Source: Methanobacteriota archaeon
GTDB taxonomy: Archaea; Thermoplasmatota; Poseidoniia; Poseidoniales; Thalassarchaeaceae
Direction: 5' to 3'
Length of the DNA stretch: 33,924 nt
Assembly: GCA_016845365.1 (NCBI GenBank)
Contig: JAERST010000009.1
Location: 1 to 33,924, forward strand
How positions within the stretch are numbered: the first letter of the stretch is position 1; the number at the start of each line of letters is the position of its first letter. The notes under the pieces are model-generated. The model was not told where the DNA came from, did not search any database, and worked only from the letters and a program-made list of their open reading frames with translations. The position numbers and the translations under genes are program-made. Below, piece by piece: positions 8,201 to 14,633 of the stretch.

Positions 8201-8614
8201 GCAGATGTATTCCCAAATGATCCCGGAGAATGGGCTGACTTCGATGGCGATGGCATTGGAGACAATGAGGACACTGATGATGACAATGATGGAATGCCCG
8301 ATTCAGCCGATTCCGCTCCTAGAGACTCGTCGATCTCGACTCCATCGTTCTGGAATCCTTCCTGGATTGACACCGATGGAGACTTGATTCCAGACCACAT
8401 CGACGCGAATCCTATCGACCCCGATTACGGGGTCAATCCCTACTGGTTCACAGATGCTGACGGAGATGGTGTGCCGAACTGGGCTGACCCAGACCATCAT
8501 GGAGGGGGAAGTGATTGGATTGGTAATCATCTCGGATTATTCCAGACGTACTTTCCGATAACTGGTAGATCAGATTATGGAGATGAGCCTACAGAACCTA
8601 TCTGTCCAACCTAA
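5246..8614 (+). CDS. Membrane-anchored kexin-type subtilisin protease with DxDxDG repeats
   Basis: A predicted exported serine protease of 1122 residues. After about 45 polar residues a hydrophobic segment (IFVAIMLLFVILYPSLV, near 47-65) should anchor it, with the bulk outside. A linker and two DTDGDGW units precede the S8 domain, with Asp400 (FIDTGID), His459 (GHGTS) and Ser634 (SGTSASAP). A P-domain follows near 748-850 (HGDLEINLVSPTGRTSRLSELY), as in kexin/furin-type S8B enzymes. The C-terminal 270 residues are a thrombospondin type 3-like array of DxDxDGxxD units that should bind calcium. The longer frame from GTG 5123 adds 41 residues encoded by the palindromic leader; I prefer ATG 5246, though neither start has a clear Shine-Dalgarno. 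The gene is AT-richer than its neighbours. A role in degrading extracellular protein is inference. Confidence 0.88.
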   Translation: MSLTQTGRNLFPIEEAHRLVLNEQDEENSGSDFRRKQSDSSGIQPPIFVAIMLLFVILYPSLVDNSNQLTDLGDGPNDPDPPLENNSTNPIEPIEPNEPGDNTSNNSTNPHIPSENDTDGDGWTDILENLCGSNGNDSNSVPLDLDGNGLCDEVTTPTWLPGPGEENDTDGDGWADWREDLCDSESDNPDQTPLVSELHFMYENESILSDRGTLYSTVLMEFTERLVNRSSLDGMEPLIYYYNPDTNLERYNHSQNLRLNVITKLDITAQLCSFGAPDNVTSETLDESWYSENSSFKIEKKGYYRWNYLSQGIYDAQPVILRLIAARERGEIVAFWIDPIKSSQQGAQPTYAPNDENLFRQWHIVNSGGYPSHGTPDEDLNISSVWDDYSGAGVHLHFIDTGIDVDHEEFSYLNITNSVDWCEGDNNPNPTVYPNYIDNPLLDDDTQALFDAYHERIGHGTSTVGISNAETNNSIGIAGISMGADFSVGRLISCLNKMDDDELRAEALSYNSSVIDIYSNSWGSKPFANDTIMALSSIENGSLEGRDGKGIIYVFSAGNSRNNSSLSTYHPFPNSRFTISVCAVDRNGELAYYSELGANLLLCGYSDGIFTTDHSGSYGYNTEGDYNSFFSGTSASAPQISGVVALMLEANPSLTWRDVQHILVKSSKMNSLNDESWAISNSTGFNYSHKFGYGVADAGSAVRISENWENVGNELNFNYSSNGLNETLTDGESHWLTIPIFIDEIISLESVELSLEIDHLRHGDLEINLVSPTGRTSRLSELYHPKDQMLNHTKNGSLNWTFTSVAHWGEDSSGYWYLRIRDILAGPENDTTIGGTLRSWNLTIHGHEGLDTDGDGWYDSDEVLCWTSRFHAFSTPVDTDGDGICDSREVDDDNDGYNDWNELICGSDPLDSNSIPSDSDGGQLCDGLDWDDDNDYILDWDDYFPLDSSEWYDYDGDGIGDNADTDDDGDGISDTDSDGDNVGGNADVFPNDPGEWADFDGDGIGDNEDTDDDNDGMPDSADSAPRDSSISTPSFWNPSWIDTDGDLIPDHIDANPIDPDYGVNPYWFTDADGDGVPNWADPDHHGGGSDWIGNHLGLFQTYFPITGRSDYGDEPTEPICPT

Positions 8615-8865
8615 TTAAATTAGTATTCCCATTCTAGGAATATCAGCTAGCACTCAACTGTGGATGGCCCAATTCCATGTACTGCGAATCCTCCACATCA
8701 CCTCATCCGTCACCGGCACAGTACCCCGGTTCCCAAGGAAATTGTAAGATTTTCAAGCGTTGGTGAAGACTGGAATGAACGCCGCTGAGGAACGACGTGC
8801 GCGCGACGCGCGCGGCGTTCAGAAGCGGCGAATGCTTTAGTATGAAAAAAAGAGGCCAAAGCCGT
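8615..8865. other. Intergenic region before the MoxR gene
   Basis: This stretch carries a small palindrome at the protease stop (CTAATT/AATTAG, 8611-8623). It also has the 18-mer CCGGTTCCCAAGGAAATT (8726-8743), found again with one mismatch at 33003-33020. A 9-bp inverted repeat GAACGCCGC (8777-8785)/GCGGCGTTC (8812-8820) encloses an alternating CGCGCG core. CTTTAGTA near 8835-8842 is a possible box A about 27 nt before ATG 8866. Confidence 0.4.
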
Positions 8866-9849
8866 ATGACAATGGCAGCGAGTGACCCAAAGTCCCGCGA
8901 ACTCATCCAAACCGTGTCACAGATATCCAACGGTCTCATGGGAGAGGTCGCGAAGGTAATCATCGGAAAGCAGGAAAATCTCCGCCGCGTAACGATTGGA
9001 ATTCTCTCGAATGCTAACATGCTAATCGAGGATTATCCGGGACTCGCGAAGACGCTGATGGCGAATACCTTCGCGTCCTCGCTCGGCTGCAAATTCAAGC
9101 GTGTTCAGTTCACTCCGGACCTTCTGCCCGCGGATATCATGGGGACGTACATGTACGACCAACAAGCGGGCGAATTCAAGCTCCGCCCCGGTCCACTGTT
9201 CACCAACGTTCTGCTGGCTGATGAGATCAACCGTGCCCCACCCAAGACCCAGGCGGCTCTTTTGGAGGCCATGGAGGAGAAGCAGGTGACAATCGAGGGT
9301 ATCACTCACAAATTGCCGGCTCCGTTCATCACAATGGCTACCCAGAACCCTATCGAGCAAGAGGGAACCTACCCGCTGCCCGAGGCTCAGATGGACCGAT
9401 TCATGATGAAGATGTCAATGGGCTACCCCGACCGACAGGAGGAGAAGTCGATTCTACAGCGCCGAAAGTTGCGCGGAAAGGACGATTACGACATCGAGCA
9501 GATTACCTCTCCGAAGAAGGTCGTCGCAATGCAGAAGGCTCTCGAAACCGTGCACGTCGACACTGCCATCCTCTCCTACATCGTTGAGTTGGTACACCGA
9601 ACTCGTGAGGACCACCGCGTGATTACTGGTGCGAGTCCGCGCGCGAGTCAATCGTTGTTCAAGACCGCGCGCGCGAGCGCGGCGATCGATGGTCGCGATT
9701 ACGTGATTCCTGACGATATCAAGGCCGTCGCGCTTCAGGTTGTCAGTCACAGGATTGTGCTCAAACCTGAGTCGAAGATTCGCGGTGTGACAGGTCAGCA
9801 CATCATGCGCAAGATTCTGTCAGAAGTGCCAGTTCCTGTAATCCAGTAA
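8866..9849 (+). CDS. MoxR-family AAA+ ATPase
   Basis: MoxR ATPases are ring-forming AAA+ chaperones that assist assembly or metal loading of partner complexes. The product of about 327 residues has a Walker A variant EDYPGLAKT, a pre-sensor strand FTPDLLPADIMG, Walker B LLADEINRAPPKTQAALLEAMEE, sensor 1 ATQNPIEQEGTYPLPEAQMDRF and the sensor 2/lid region GASPRASQSLFKTARASAA. These are textbook MoxR features. ATG 8866 is preferred over ATG 8842 because AGAGG lies about 10 nt before it and a box A-like CTTTAGTA fits a start there. MoxR genes usually sit beside DUF58, VWA-domain or transglutaminase genes. None is present here, and the next gene is a YczE-type membrane protein. Confidence 0.92.
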   Translation: MTMAASDPKSRELIQTVSQISNGLMGEVAKVIIGKQENLRRVTIGILSNANMLIEDYPGLAKTLMANTFASSLGCKFKRVQFTPDLLPADIMGTYMYDQQAGEFKLRPGPLFTNVLLADEINRAPPKTQAALLEAMEEKQVTIEGITHKLPAPFITMATQNPIEQEGTYPLPEAQMDRFMMKMSMGYPDRQEEKSILQRRKLRGKDDYDIEQITSPKKVVAMQKALETVHVDTAILSYIVELVHRTREDHRVITGASPRASQSLFKTARASAAIDGRDYVIPDDIKAVALQVVSHRIVLKPESKIRGVTGQHIMRKILSEVPVPVIQ

Positions 9850-9900
9850 TCGGTTAATCGCCGCCTGTGATTATGAACTCCTTAGGCTTCGCTTTGTCGG

Positions 9901-10566
9901 ATGGGACTGACTGAATTTCTTCGACCGGCGAAGAATGTCCCAACGACTTGGTGGAGTGCTAATGACCCTTGGACGCTGAAGCCACGCTTTTCCACAATGA
10001 TTCTGCTCATCATTGGATTGATTGTATTCGGCGCCGGAGATGCCGTGCTAATCGCTGCTGGAATTGGAAACACTCCTTGGACGGTTTTAGCGGAAGGAAT
10101 CGCAATCAATCTCGGATGGACAATCGGCAAGGCAACTTTCCTTGTTAGTGTGTTAGTTCTCATATTTTGGATTCCGTTACGAGAAAAGCCAGGCATTGGA
10201 ACTATTCTCAACGCCATCTTGATCGCAGCCACAATCGAGGTGTTGCTCCCCATTTTACCGACTCCTGAATCATTCTCACTTGCCCTCGCTCAGGTAATTC
10301 TCGGGGTAGTAATGATTGGAATTGGAAGCGGATTGTACCTGACTGCCAACCTCGGTCCAGGACCGCGGGACGGAACGATGACTGGCTTGACAAAAGTAAC
10401 TGGAATATCGATTGGGCGAGTTCGTGGGTTCATAGAAATCAGCGTGCTGCTAGTCGGTTGGGCGCTGGGTGGAACATTTTGGGTTGGAACGATTGTGTTC
10501 GCGATTTTGATTGGTCCCTGCGTTGCGATTTGCTTGAATGTAGCAGGGAAATCATTCCGAGTTTAA
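9901..10566 (+). CDS. YczE/YitT-type integral membrane protein
   Basis: A 221-residue polytopic membrane protein with about five hydrophobic segments (near residues 33-53, 75-92, 102-121, 130-150 and 175-215). The pattern GIGSGLYLTANLGPGPRDGTMTGLTKVTGISIGRVRGFIE, then GWALGG and GTIVFAILIGP, is the conserved core of the YczE (COG2364) family. The substrate or role of that family is not established, though transport is often assumed. The 3' end overlaps the convergent hydroxylase gene by 15 bp, so the two transcripts are complementary at their ends. It lies 51 bp after moxR on the same strand and could be cotranscribed. Confidence 0.8.
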   Translation: MGLTEFLRPAKNVPTTWWSANDPWTLKPRFSTMILLIIGLIVFGAGDAVLIAAGIGNTPWTVLAEGIAINLGWTIGKATFLVSVLVLIFWIPLREKPGIGTILNAILIAATIEVLLPILPTPESFSLALAQVILGVVMIGIGSGLYLTANLGPGPRDGTMTGLTKVTGISIGRVRGFIEISVLLVGWALGGTFWVGTIVFAILIGPCVAICLNVAGKSFRV

Positions 10567-11655
10567 CTCGCCCTCCGCCAAAGGCGGAGTTCGAAATGGT
10601 GTGTGTCCTCTCGGTCTTCGAGCCGAAGCCCACATTTCTTTCAGGAGCGCGCGCAAGAATCTGAACAATTTGCCAATCGAGCGGAAGGGATGGCGTAGAA
10701 TCTCCCACGGATTCGGCCACAGCCCTCGGAATGGATGCAGCAATTGCTCCGCCATTCCCTCCGGAATGTGCTCATCCACTCCATATTCCTCGGGACCGTG
10801 TCCGGGCATGTACCAGGTCCCGAACAAAATATCCCAAATCGGTAAAAATCCTGCATAATTCGACCACAAAGCCTCCGGATGATTCGAATGGTGCCAATGA
10901 TGGAACTCGGGAGTTTGCACCAATTTCTGAATCGGCTTGAGTTTCCATCGCACGTTCGCATGGAAAAATAGCCCCAATAAAATCTGCAGCAGTGCGATGA
11001 CGCCGCTCGTCTCAGGCGAGAATCCAGCGGCGATCAAGAAGACGAATGCTGGAGCGATCAGCGCCCCATCGAGCGGATGCGCTCGAAAGCCGCTGATCCA
11101 GTCGAGGTGCTCGGTCGAGTGATGAATCGCATGAAACCGCCACAAAAACGGCACCTCGTGGTAAAATCGATGCGACCAATAAACGATGAAATCGAACAGG
11201 ACGAATGCCACAATCGGCATCGCCCAGTCCGGAATTAGGGCGACCAGAGGTCGAAGCAAAAGCCCGGGAACCCACAGCAGGCTGAGAACGGCGAGAATCC
11301 CGGCGACGATTAGCCCAACCGTGTTGAGCACAGGCGCGGCCATGGCGTAGGCGAGGTCGGTCGCAAGGTGCGGTCTGAGGGTTTTTTGGCCCTTGTGACG
11401 CGGGAAAATTTTCTCAAATGGAACGACGATTAAGAACAGAATTAGGATGGTTCCAAGGGGTTCAAAATCGGAGGTATGAAGTCCCCAACCGGCTAGCAGT
11501 GCAGCGATTATTCGCAAGGCCCACCTCTGCCACCCACTTCGTGTTGGCGGTTCCTCTCCGGGCTCGTAAACGGGGGATTGAACCAGTTGTCGATTTTTGA
11601 TGTGCTCGATGTCGAGGATGACTACCTCAGGGCGCGACACATCCTCGTGAACCAT
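10552..11655 (-). CDS. Fatty acid hydroxylase / sterol desaturase superfamily membrane enzyme
   Basis: This is a diiron membrane oxygenase of 367 residues. The histidine clusters of the superfamily are present in order: HRFYH (near 162-166), HAIHH (near 174-178), HANVRW (near 233) and HHWHHSNH (near 252-259). Four or more hydrophobic helices surround them (near 47-85, 100-135, 140-160 and 195-232). Such enzymes hydroxylate or desaturate lipids, sterols or carotenoids. The substrate cannot be read here; archaea lack fatty-acid membranes, so a carotenoid or isoprenoid substrate is plausible inference. The C-terminal 60 residues are basic and amphipathic, ending in a proline-rich tail that overlaps the YczE stop. 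It is divergent from the ParA gene across 92 bp containing an inverted repeat. Confidence 0.85.
   Translation of the reverse strand: MVHEDVSRPEVVILDIEHIKNRQLVQSPVYEPGEEPPTRSGWQRWALRIIAALLAGWGLHTSDFEPLGTILILFLIVVPFEKIFPRHKGQKTLRPHLATDLAYAMAAPVLNTVGLIVAGILAVLSLLWVPGLLLRPLVALIPDWAMPIVAFVLFDFIVYWSHRFYHEVPFLWRFHAIHHSTEHLDWISGFRAHPLDGALIAPAFVFLIAAGFSPETSGVIALLQILLGLFFHANVRWKLKPIQKLVQTPEFHHWHHSNHPEALWSNYAGFLPIWDILFGTWYMPGHGPEEYGVDEHIPEGMAEQLLHPFRGLWPNPWEILRHPFRSIGKLFRFLRALLKEMWASARRPRGHTPFRTPPLAEGELNSE
10573..10589. terminator. Hairpin at convergent gene ends
   Basis: CTCCGCC (10573-10579) pairs perfectly with GGCGGAG (10583-10589) around AAA, 7 bp past the YczE stop and inside the last codons of the hydroxylase. 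It could serve as a bidirectional end signal. It may also be only a coding coincidence. Confidence 0.4.
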
Positions 11656-11685
11656 GTTCCTCGGGGGTCAGCAGATGGCTCGATA

Positions 11686-11706
11686 CTTGAACGAATCCAG
11701 TTCAAG
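11686..11706. promoter_or_regulatory. Inverted repeat in the hydroxylase/ParA divergent promoter
   Basis: CTTGAAC (11686-11692) and GTTCAAG (11700-11706) form a perfect 7-7-7 dyad. On the minus strand it overlaps a box A-like TTCAAGTAT about 29 nt before the hydroxylase ATG, so a bound regulator could block that promoter. Operator function is inference. Confidence 0.4.
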
Positions 11707-11747
11707 TGCCGCTTGATTGTTAGGCCGACGGGGGTGCCAATCGTTCG

Positions 11748-12653
11748 ATGGCTGGCCCCGTCGTGATAGCGGTCGCAAATCACAAAGGCGGTTGCGGGAA
11801 GACGACGACCGCGGTGAATTTGGCTGCGGCGCTCGCGGTCGGGAGCGAAGAGTTCGGGATTGCGCCGCGTCGGGTTCTGTTGATCGATTTGGACCCGAAG
11901 GGGAATATCGCGACGACTTTTGGGGTCGATAAGAAGAAACTCGGGTCGACGATGAATGATTTATTCAAGGCTGGAATCGATGGGCCGAGCGTTCGGTTTG
12001 GAGATTGTGTGCTCGGCCCGGAAGCTCTGACGAATTCGATGAAAGAGGCTTATCGGCGGCAGAATCCTGAGCGAAAACGTGGGCCGCCGAAGGGGCTGGC
12101 AGTGGAGAATCTCTGGTTGCTGCCAGCCGACCTCGACCTTGCGGGAATCGAGATTGATTTGGCCACCCGCATCGGTCGAGAGAATCGACTGCGCAATGCG
12201 ATGCAGGGCGCAGTCGGCCATTTTGATGTGGTGATAATCGATACGCCGGCTTCGCTCGGCTTGCTGACGGTCAATGCGCTGGCGGCTGCACAATGGGTGC
12301 TGATTCCGGTGCAAGCCGAGTTTTATGCGCTGGAAAATATGAGTCAATTGATGAATACCGTGCGCGATGTTCAGGCTGCGGTCAATCCGGGGTTGCGCTT
12401 GTTCGGGATTGCCCTCACCATGGTTCAGCGCAGCCGGCTTTCTGGTGCGGTCGCCGAGCAGGCTCGCAAGCACTTCGGCGACCGACTTTTCGAGACTGAA
12501 ATCCCGCGCCTCGTCGCCATCGCCGAGGCGCCCCTTGACGGAGCCCCAATCGTCATCGGAGCCAAGCCAAACAAATCCAATCCCGGCTCTGTCGCCTACT
12601 GGGAATTAGCCAAGGAAGCGAGTGCCAGAATCGAAGTTATCCGTACCAAATGA
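11748..12653 (+). CDS. ParA/Soj-family partition ATPase, orphan
   Basis: A 301-residue cytoplasmic ATPase of the ParA/MinD superfamily. The deviant Walker A KGGCGKTTT is at residues 13-21, the switch I region contains DLDPKGNIATTFG, and Walker B is FDVVIIDTPASLGLLTVNAL. VQAEFYALENMSQLMNTV and ALTMVQRSRLSG are typical of Soj/ParA. The insert near 100-125 (MKEAYRRQNPERKRGPPKG) is basic and could contact DNA. ParA proteins position DNA or protein cargo by patterned dimerisation on the nucleoid. No ParB, centromere-like repeat array or other partner gene is seen next to it. The downstream gene is on the opposite strand, so it is probably monocistronic. Confidence 0.92.
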   Translation: MAGPVVIAVANHKGGCGKTTTAVNLAAALAVGSEEFGIAPRRVLLIDLDPKGNIATTFGVDKKKLGSTMNDLFKAGIDGPSVRFGDCVLGPEALTNSMKEAYRRQNPERKRGPPKGLAVENLWLLPADLDLAGIEIDLATRIGRENRLRNAMQGAVGHFDVVIIDTPASLGLLTVNALAAAQWVLIPVQAEFYALENMSQLMNTVRDVQAAVNPGLRLFGIALTMVQRSRLSGAVAEQARKHFGDRLFETEIPRLVAIAEAPLDGAPIVIGAKPNKSNPGSVAYWELAKEASARIEVIRTK

Positions 12654-12670
12654 AGCTCGAGAAGACATTC

Positions 12671-13084
12671 TCAATTCCGGCGTAGATACGTGGAAATTAC
12701 CACGCCAATCATCACCAATGGGAATAAAATCACCATAAATCCAATCAATCGTGGCGCACGTGTCACGAGGTCGAGATTGAAGACTGGCTCAATCATCAAA
12801 CCAATGAAGAACGCCACGACAACCACAATTATTCTCAAACGACGCAATTCTGCCTCGTTCTGATTATGAGATCCTTCGTCCCGTCCCGAAAATGAGGTCA
12901 TGATAAGCGCCAATGAGATGAGGGAGATTGGGACGATGAGAAAAATTCCAGGTCCAGATAACCCGTGTGTCCCGCTAGAGAGAAGCGAACGATTGACTCG
13001 GAAAATCAGCATTAGACAGAGTAGAATCAAGGCTGTGGACAATAATATCGTCACTCGTAATTTCTTCACGGTTTGCTCAGTCAC
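12671..13084 (-). CDS. Four-helix membrane protein of unknown function
   Basis: I do not recognise this 137-residue protein. It has four clear hydrophobic segments, near residues 11-28, 47-66, 84-102 and 113-131. A charged cytoplasmic loop with SFSGRDEGSHNQNEAELRRLR lies between the second and third, and a basic end (YLRRN) follows the last. The start codon overlaps the stop region of the upstream winged-helix gene by 8 bp, so the two are cotranscribed and probably coupled. As a partner of a membrane-bound regulator it might be a sensor or stabilising subunit; that is inference from position. Confidence 0.75.
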   Translation of the reverse strand: MTEQTVKKLRVTILLSTALILLCLMLIFRVNRSLLSSGTHGLSGPGIFLIVPISLISLALIMTSFSGRDEGSHNQNEAELRRLRIIVVVVAFFIGLMIEPVFNLDLVTRAPRLIGFMVILFPLVMIGVVISTYLRRN

Positions 13085-13613
13085 CTACCTCACCTCCGTT
13101 CAACACAACACGCTTCCCCATGCCATCGCGAATCCGGTGTACAAGTTCACTTCCTTCCAAGCGCGCGAGAAGGCGGCTGGCTTTCGAGGCCGAGAGGTCG
13201 AGATCGCGGACTAATTCGGCCTGCCATGATTCGCCGCCGCGCGAGCGCAGGTACTCGACCACGAGGGCCTCGTCGGTCGACAGGCGGCTCAAAGGCGAGG
13301 AAGTCGGCTGAGCCGCCTGGCCTGTCCCGGTAGAATTTGCAGCGTGACTATCAACCGGCCTCAAGGGACTGCTTGAATCATTGACAGATTGCATGTCCGT
13401 TGCCCCGGCACGAGAGAGGTTTAGCCATGTTAAGGAAGTGCCAATGAGCACACCGATGCTCGCCAAAAGTAGTGAATACAAGGCATAGGGTAAGAAATCG
13501 TTGAAGCCGCTGGTGTCCATCAATACGGGAACCGAGAACAAAACCAACAGCATGAAGGACGCCAGTATGAGCGTCAGTCGAGCGAGAAGTCGTGCCGATT
13601 CCTCCTGCCCCAT
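13077..13613 (-). CDS. Membrane-anchored winged-helix transcription regulator
   Basis: The 178-residue protein has two N-terminal transmembrane helices (near 8-31 and 40-66) and a Ser/Thr/Asn-rich linker (about 70-108). A winged helix domain follows at 110-172, reading LSTDEALVVEYLRSRGGESWQAELVRDLDLSASKASRLLARLEGSELVHR in pieces typical of archaeal MarR/IclR-like wHTH. Membrane-bound one-component regulators of this form are common in Euryarchaeota, where they sense envelope signals; targets cannot be inferred. GAGGAGAG precedes the ATG. The next gene, a four-helix membrane protein, overlaps it by 8 bp. Confidence 0.82.
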   Translation of the reverse strand: MGQEESARLLARLTLILASFMLLVLFSVPVLMDTSGFNDFLPYALYSLLLASIGVLIGTSLTWLNLSRAGATDMQSVNDSSSPLRPVDSHAANSTGTGQAAQPTSSPLSRLSTDEALVVEYLRSRGGESWQAELVRDLDLSASKASRLLARLEGSELVHRIRDGMGKRVVLNGGEVGD

Positions 13614-13749
13614 GCACTCTCCTCAACATTCCTCATGGTTGAAGTTTGGGCGAACCGGTGCGTCGAAAGCGAACATGAACTGTTCGTTCGGGCAGGAGAG
13701 AGGCGCTCCCGACACACCGGCCGCTTGCATATTTCTAGGATCTGTCACC

Positions 13750-14538
13750 TCAGTCCTGTCCGCGCTCGCCACCGTGGTCAGAACCGTGTCCTTGCCACAT
13801 CTGGCGGAAGTGTTCACCTAGGCCGCGGCGGTGGTGACCGCGGTGTTCACGCTCACACTCGCCATCATCGAGGCAATCTTCGAGGTGGTCAGCGCGGGAG
13901 TCGAGTTTCTCTGAGATTTTGGTCAGAGTCTCGGAGTCCGCGCTGCAGGCCGAGTCAGCTAGGCAGAAATCGAGAGCGGTCTGAATCGCTTCGATTCGGT
14001 CCAGCTTTTCCTGCATCATCTCACCCAGTGTACTGTTGAGATCCATTGGGCCTCTGTCGTAGCGGGTTGCATTTTCTGGGTCCTCCAGATTGGCCTCCAT
14101 GTGAGAGATTCTGGCCTCCAAATCATCGCTGACGGCTGTCAATGTGTCTGAGTCAGCGCTGCAGGCAGAATCTGCCTGGCAAAAATCGATTGCTGTCAAC
14201 AGTTCATTGCCGCCATCGATGCGTTTCTGCATGTGCTCAGCCATGCGAGCCTGTTGGTTTTCCATGCGGTCGTCGATTCGATCTCGCATTAAGTTACGAA
14301 CAAATTTGCGAATCTTTTCTCGAGGTTTGGAATCTTCACTTTCTTCGTCGGTCGTATCCTCAGCGTCAGTCGCATCGTCGACCACTCCGAAGTACGGATC
14401 CTCATCCAGCACGCTCGGAGCGGCGAACTCCTCGAGGCTCGCTCCTGCTGCTGCGCCAGCAAGCAAGGCGAATACCGCGAGTGCGAGGGTGACGCCGTCG
14501 GTCTTGGCGTTCATCTTCATTTCTTCGTCGGTTTTCAT
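13750..14538 (-). CDS. Secreted protein with duplicated Cys-rich helical repeat and His-rich tail
   Basis: With ATG 14538 (GGTGA just upstream) the product has 262 residues. A signal peptide is clear (VTLALAVFALLAGAAAGA). An acidic stretch follows, then a charged helical region. The core is an internal duplication: DFCQADSACSADSDTLTAVS and DFCLADSACSADSETLTKIS, each followed by a helix of similar layout, spaced about 79 residues apart. The tail is rich in His, Gly and Arg (HRGHHRR, HGSDHGG). I do not know the family. The all-helical make-up with Met, His and paired Cys recalls periplasmic metal-responsive proteins of the CpxP/CnrX type by analogy only. A metal exporter lies upstream on the same strand. 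Confidence 0.72.
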   Translation of the reverse strand: MKTDEEMKMNAKTDGVTLALAVFALLAGAAAGASLEEFAAPSVLDEDPYFGVVDDATDAEDTTDEESEDSKPREKIRKFVRNLMRDRIDDRMENQQARMAEHMQKRIDGGNELLTAIDFCQADSACSADSDTLTAVSDDLEARISHMEANLEDPENATRYDRGPMDLNSTLGEMMQEKLDRIEAIQTALDFCLADSACSADSETLTKISEKLDSRADHLEDCLDDGECEREHRGHHRRGLGEHFRQMWQGHGSDHGGERGQD

Positions 14539-14633
14539 TCGTTCACCGAACTGCACTAGCTTGCAAAAGCACATGAGGGTGTGGGGGAATTGTGCTGAAA
14601 TTTGGCAAATTCCGTGAAAAAACTTGCAAAAAC

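Noticed and set aside
10552-10566. Frameshift between the YczE-type gene and the hydroxylase
   Set aside because: The 15-bp overlap is between convergent genes on opposite strands, and both proteins are complete.
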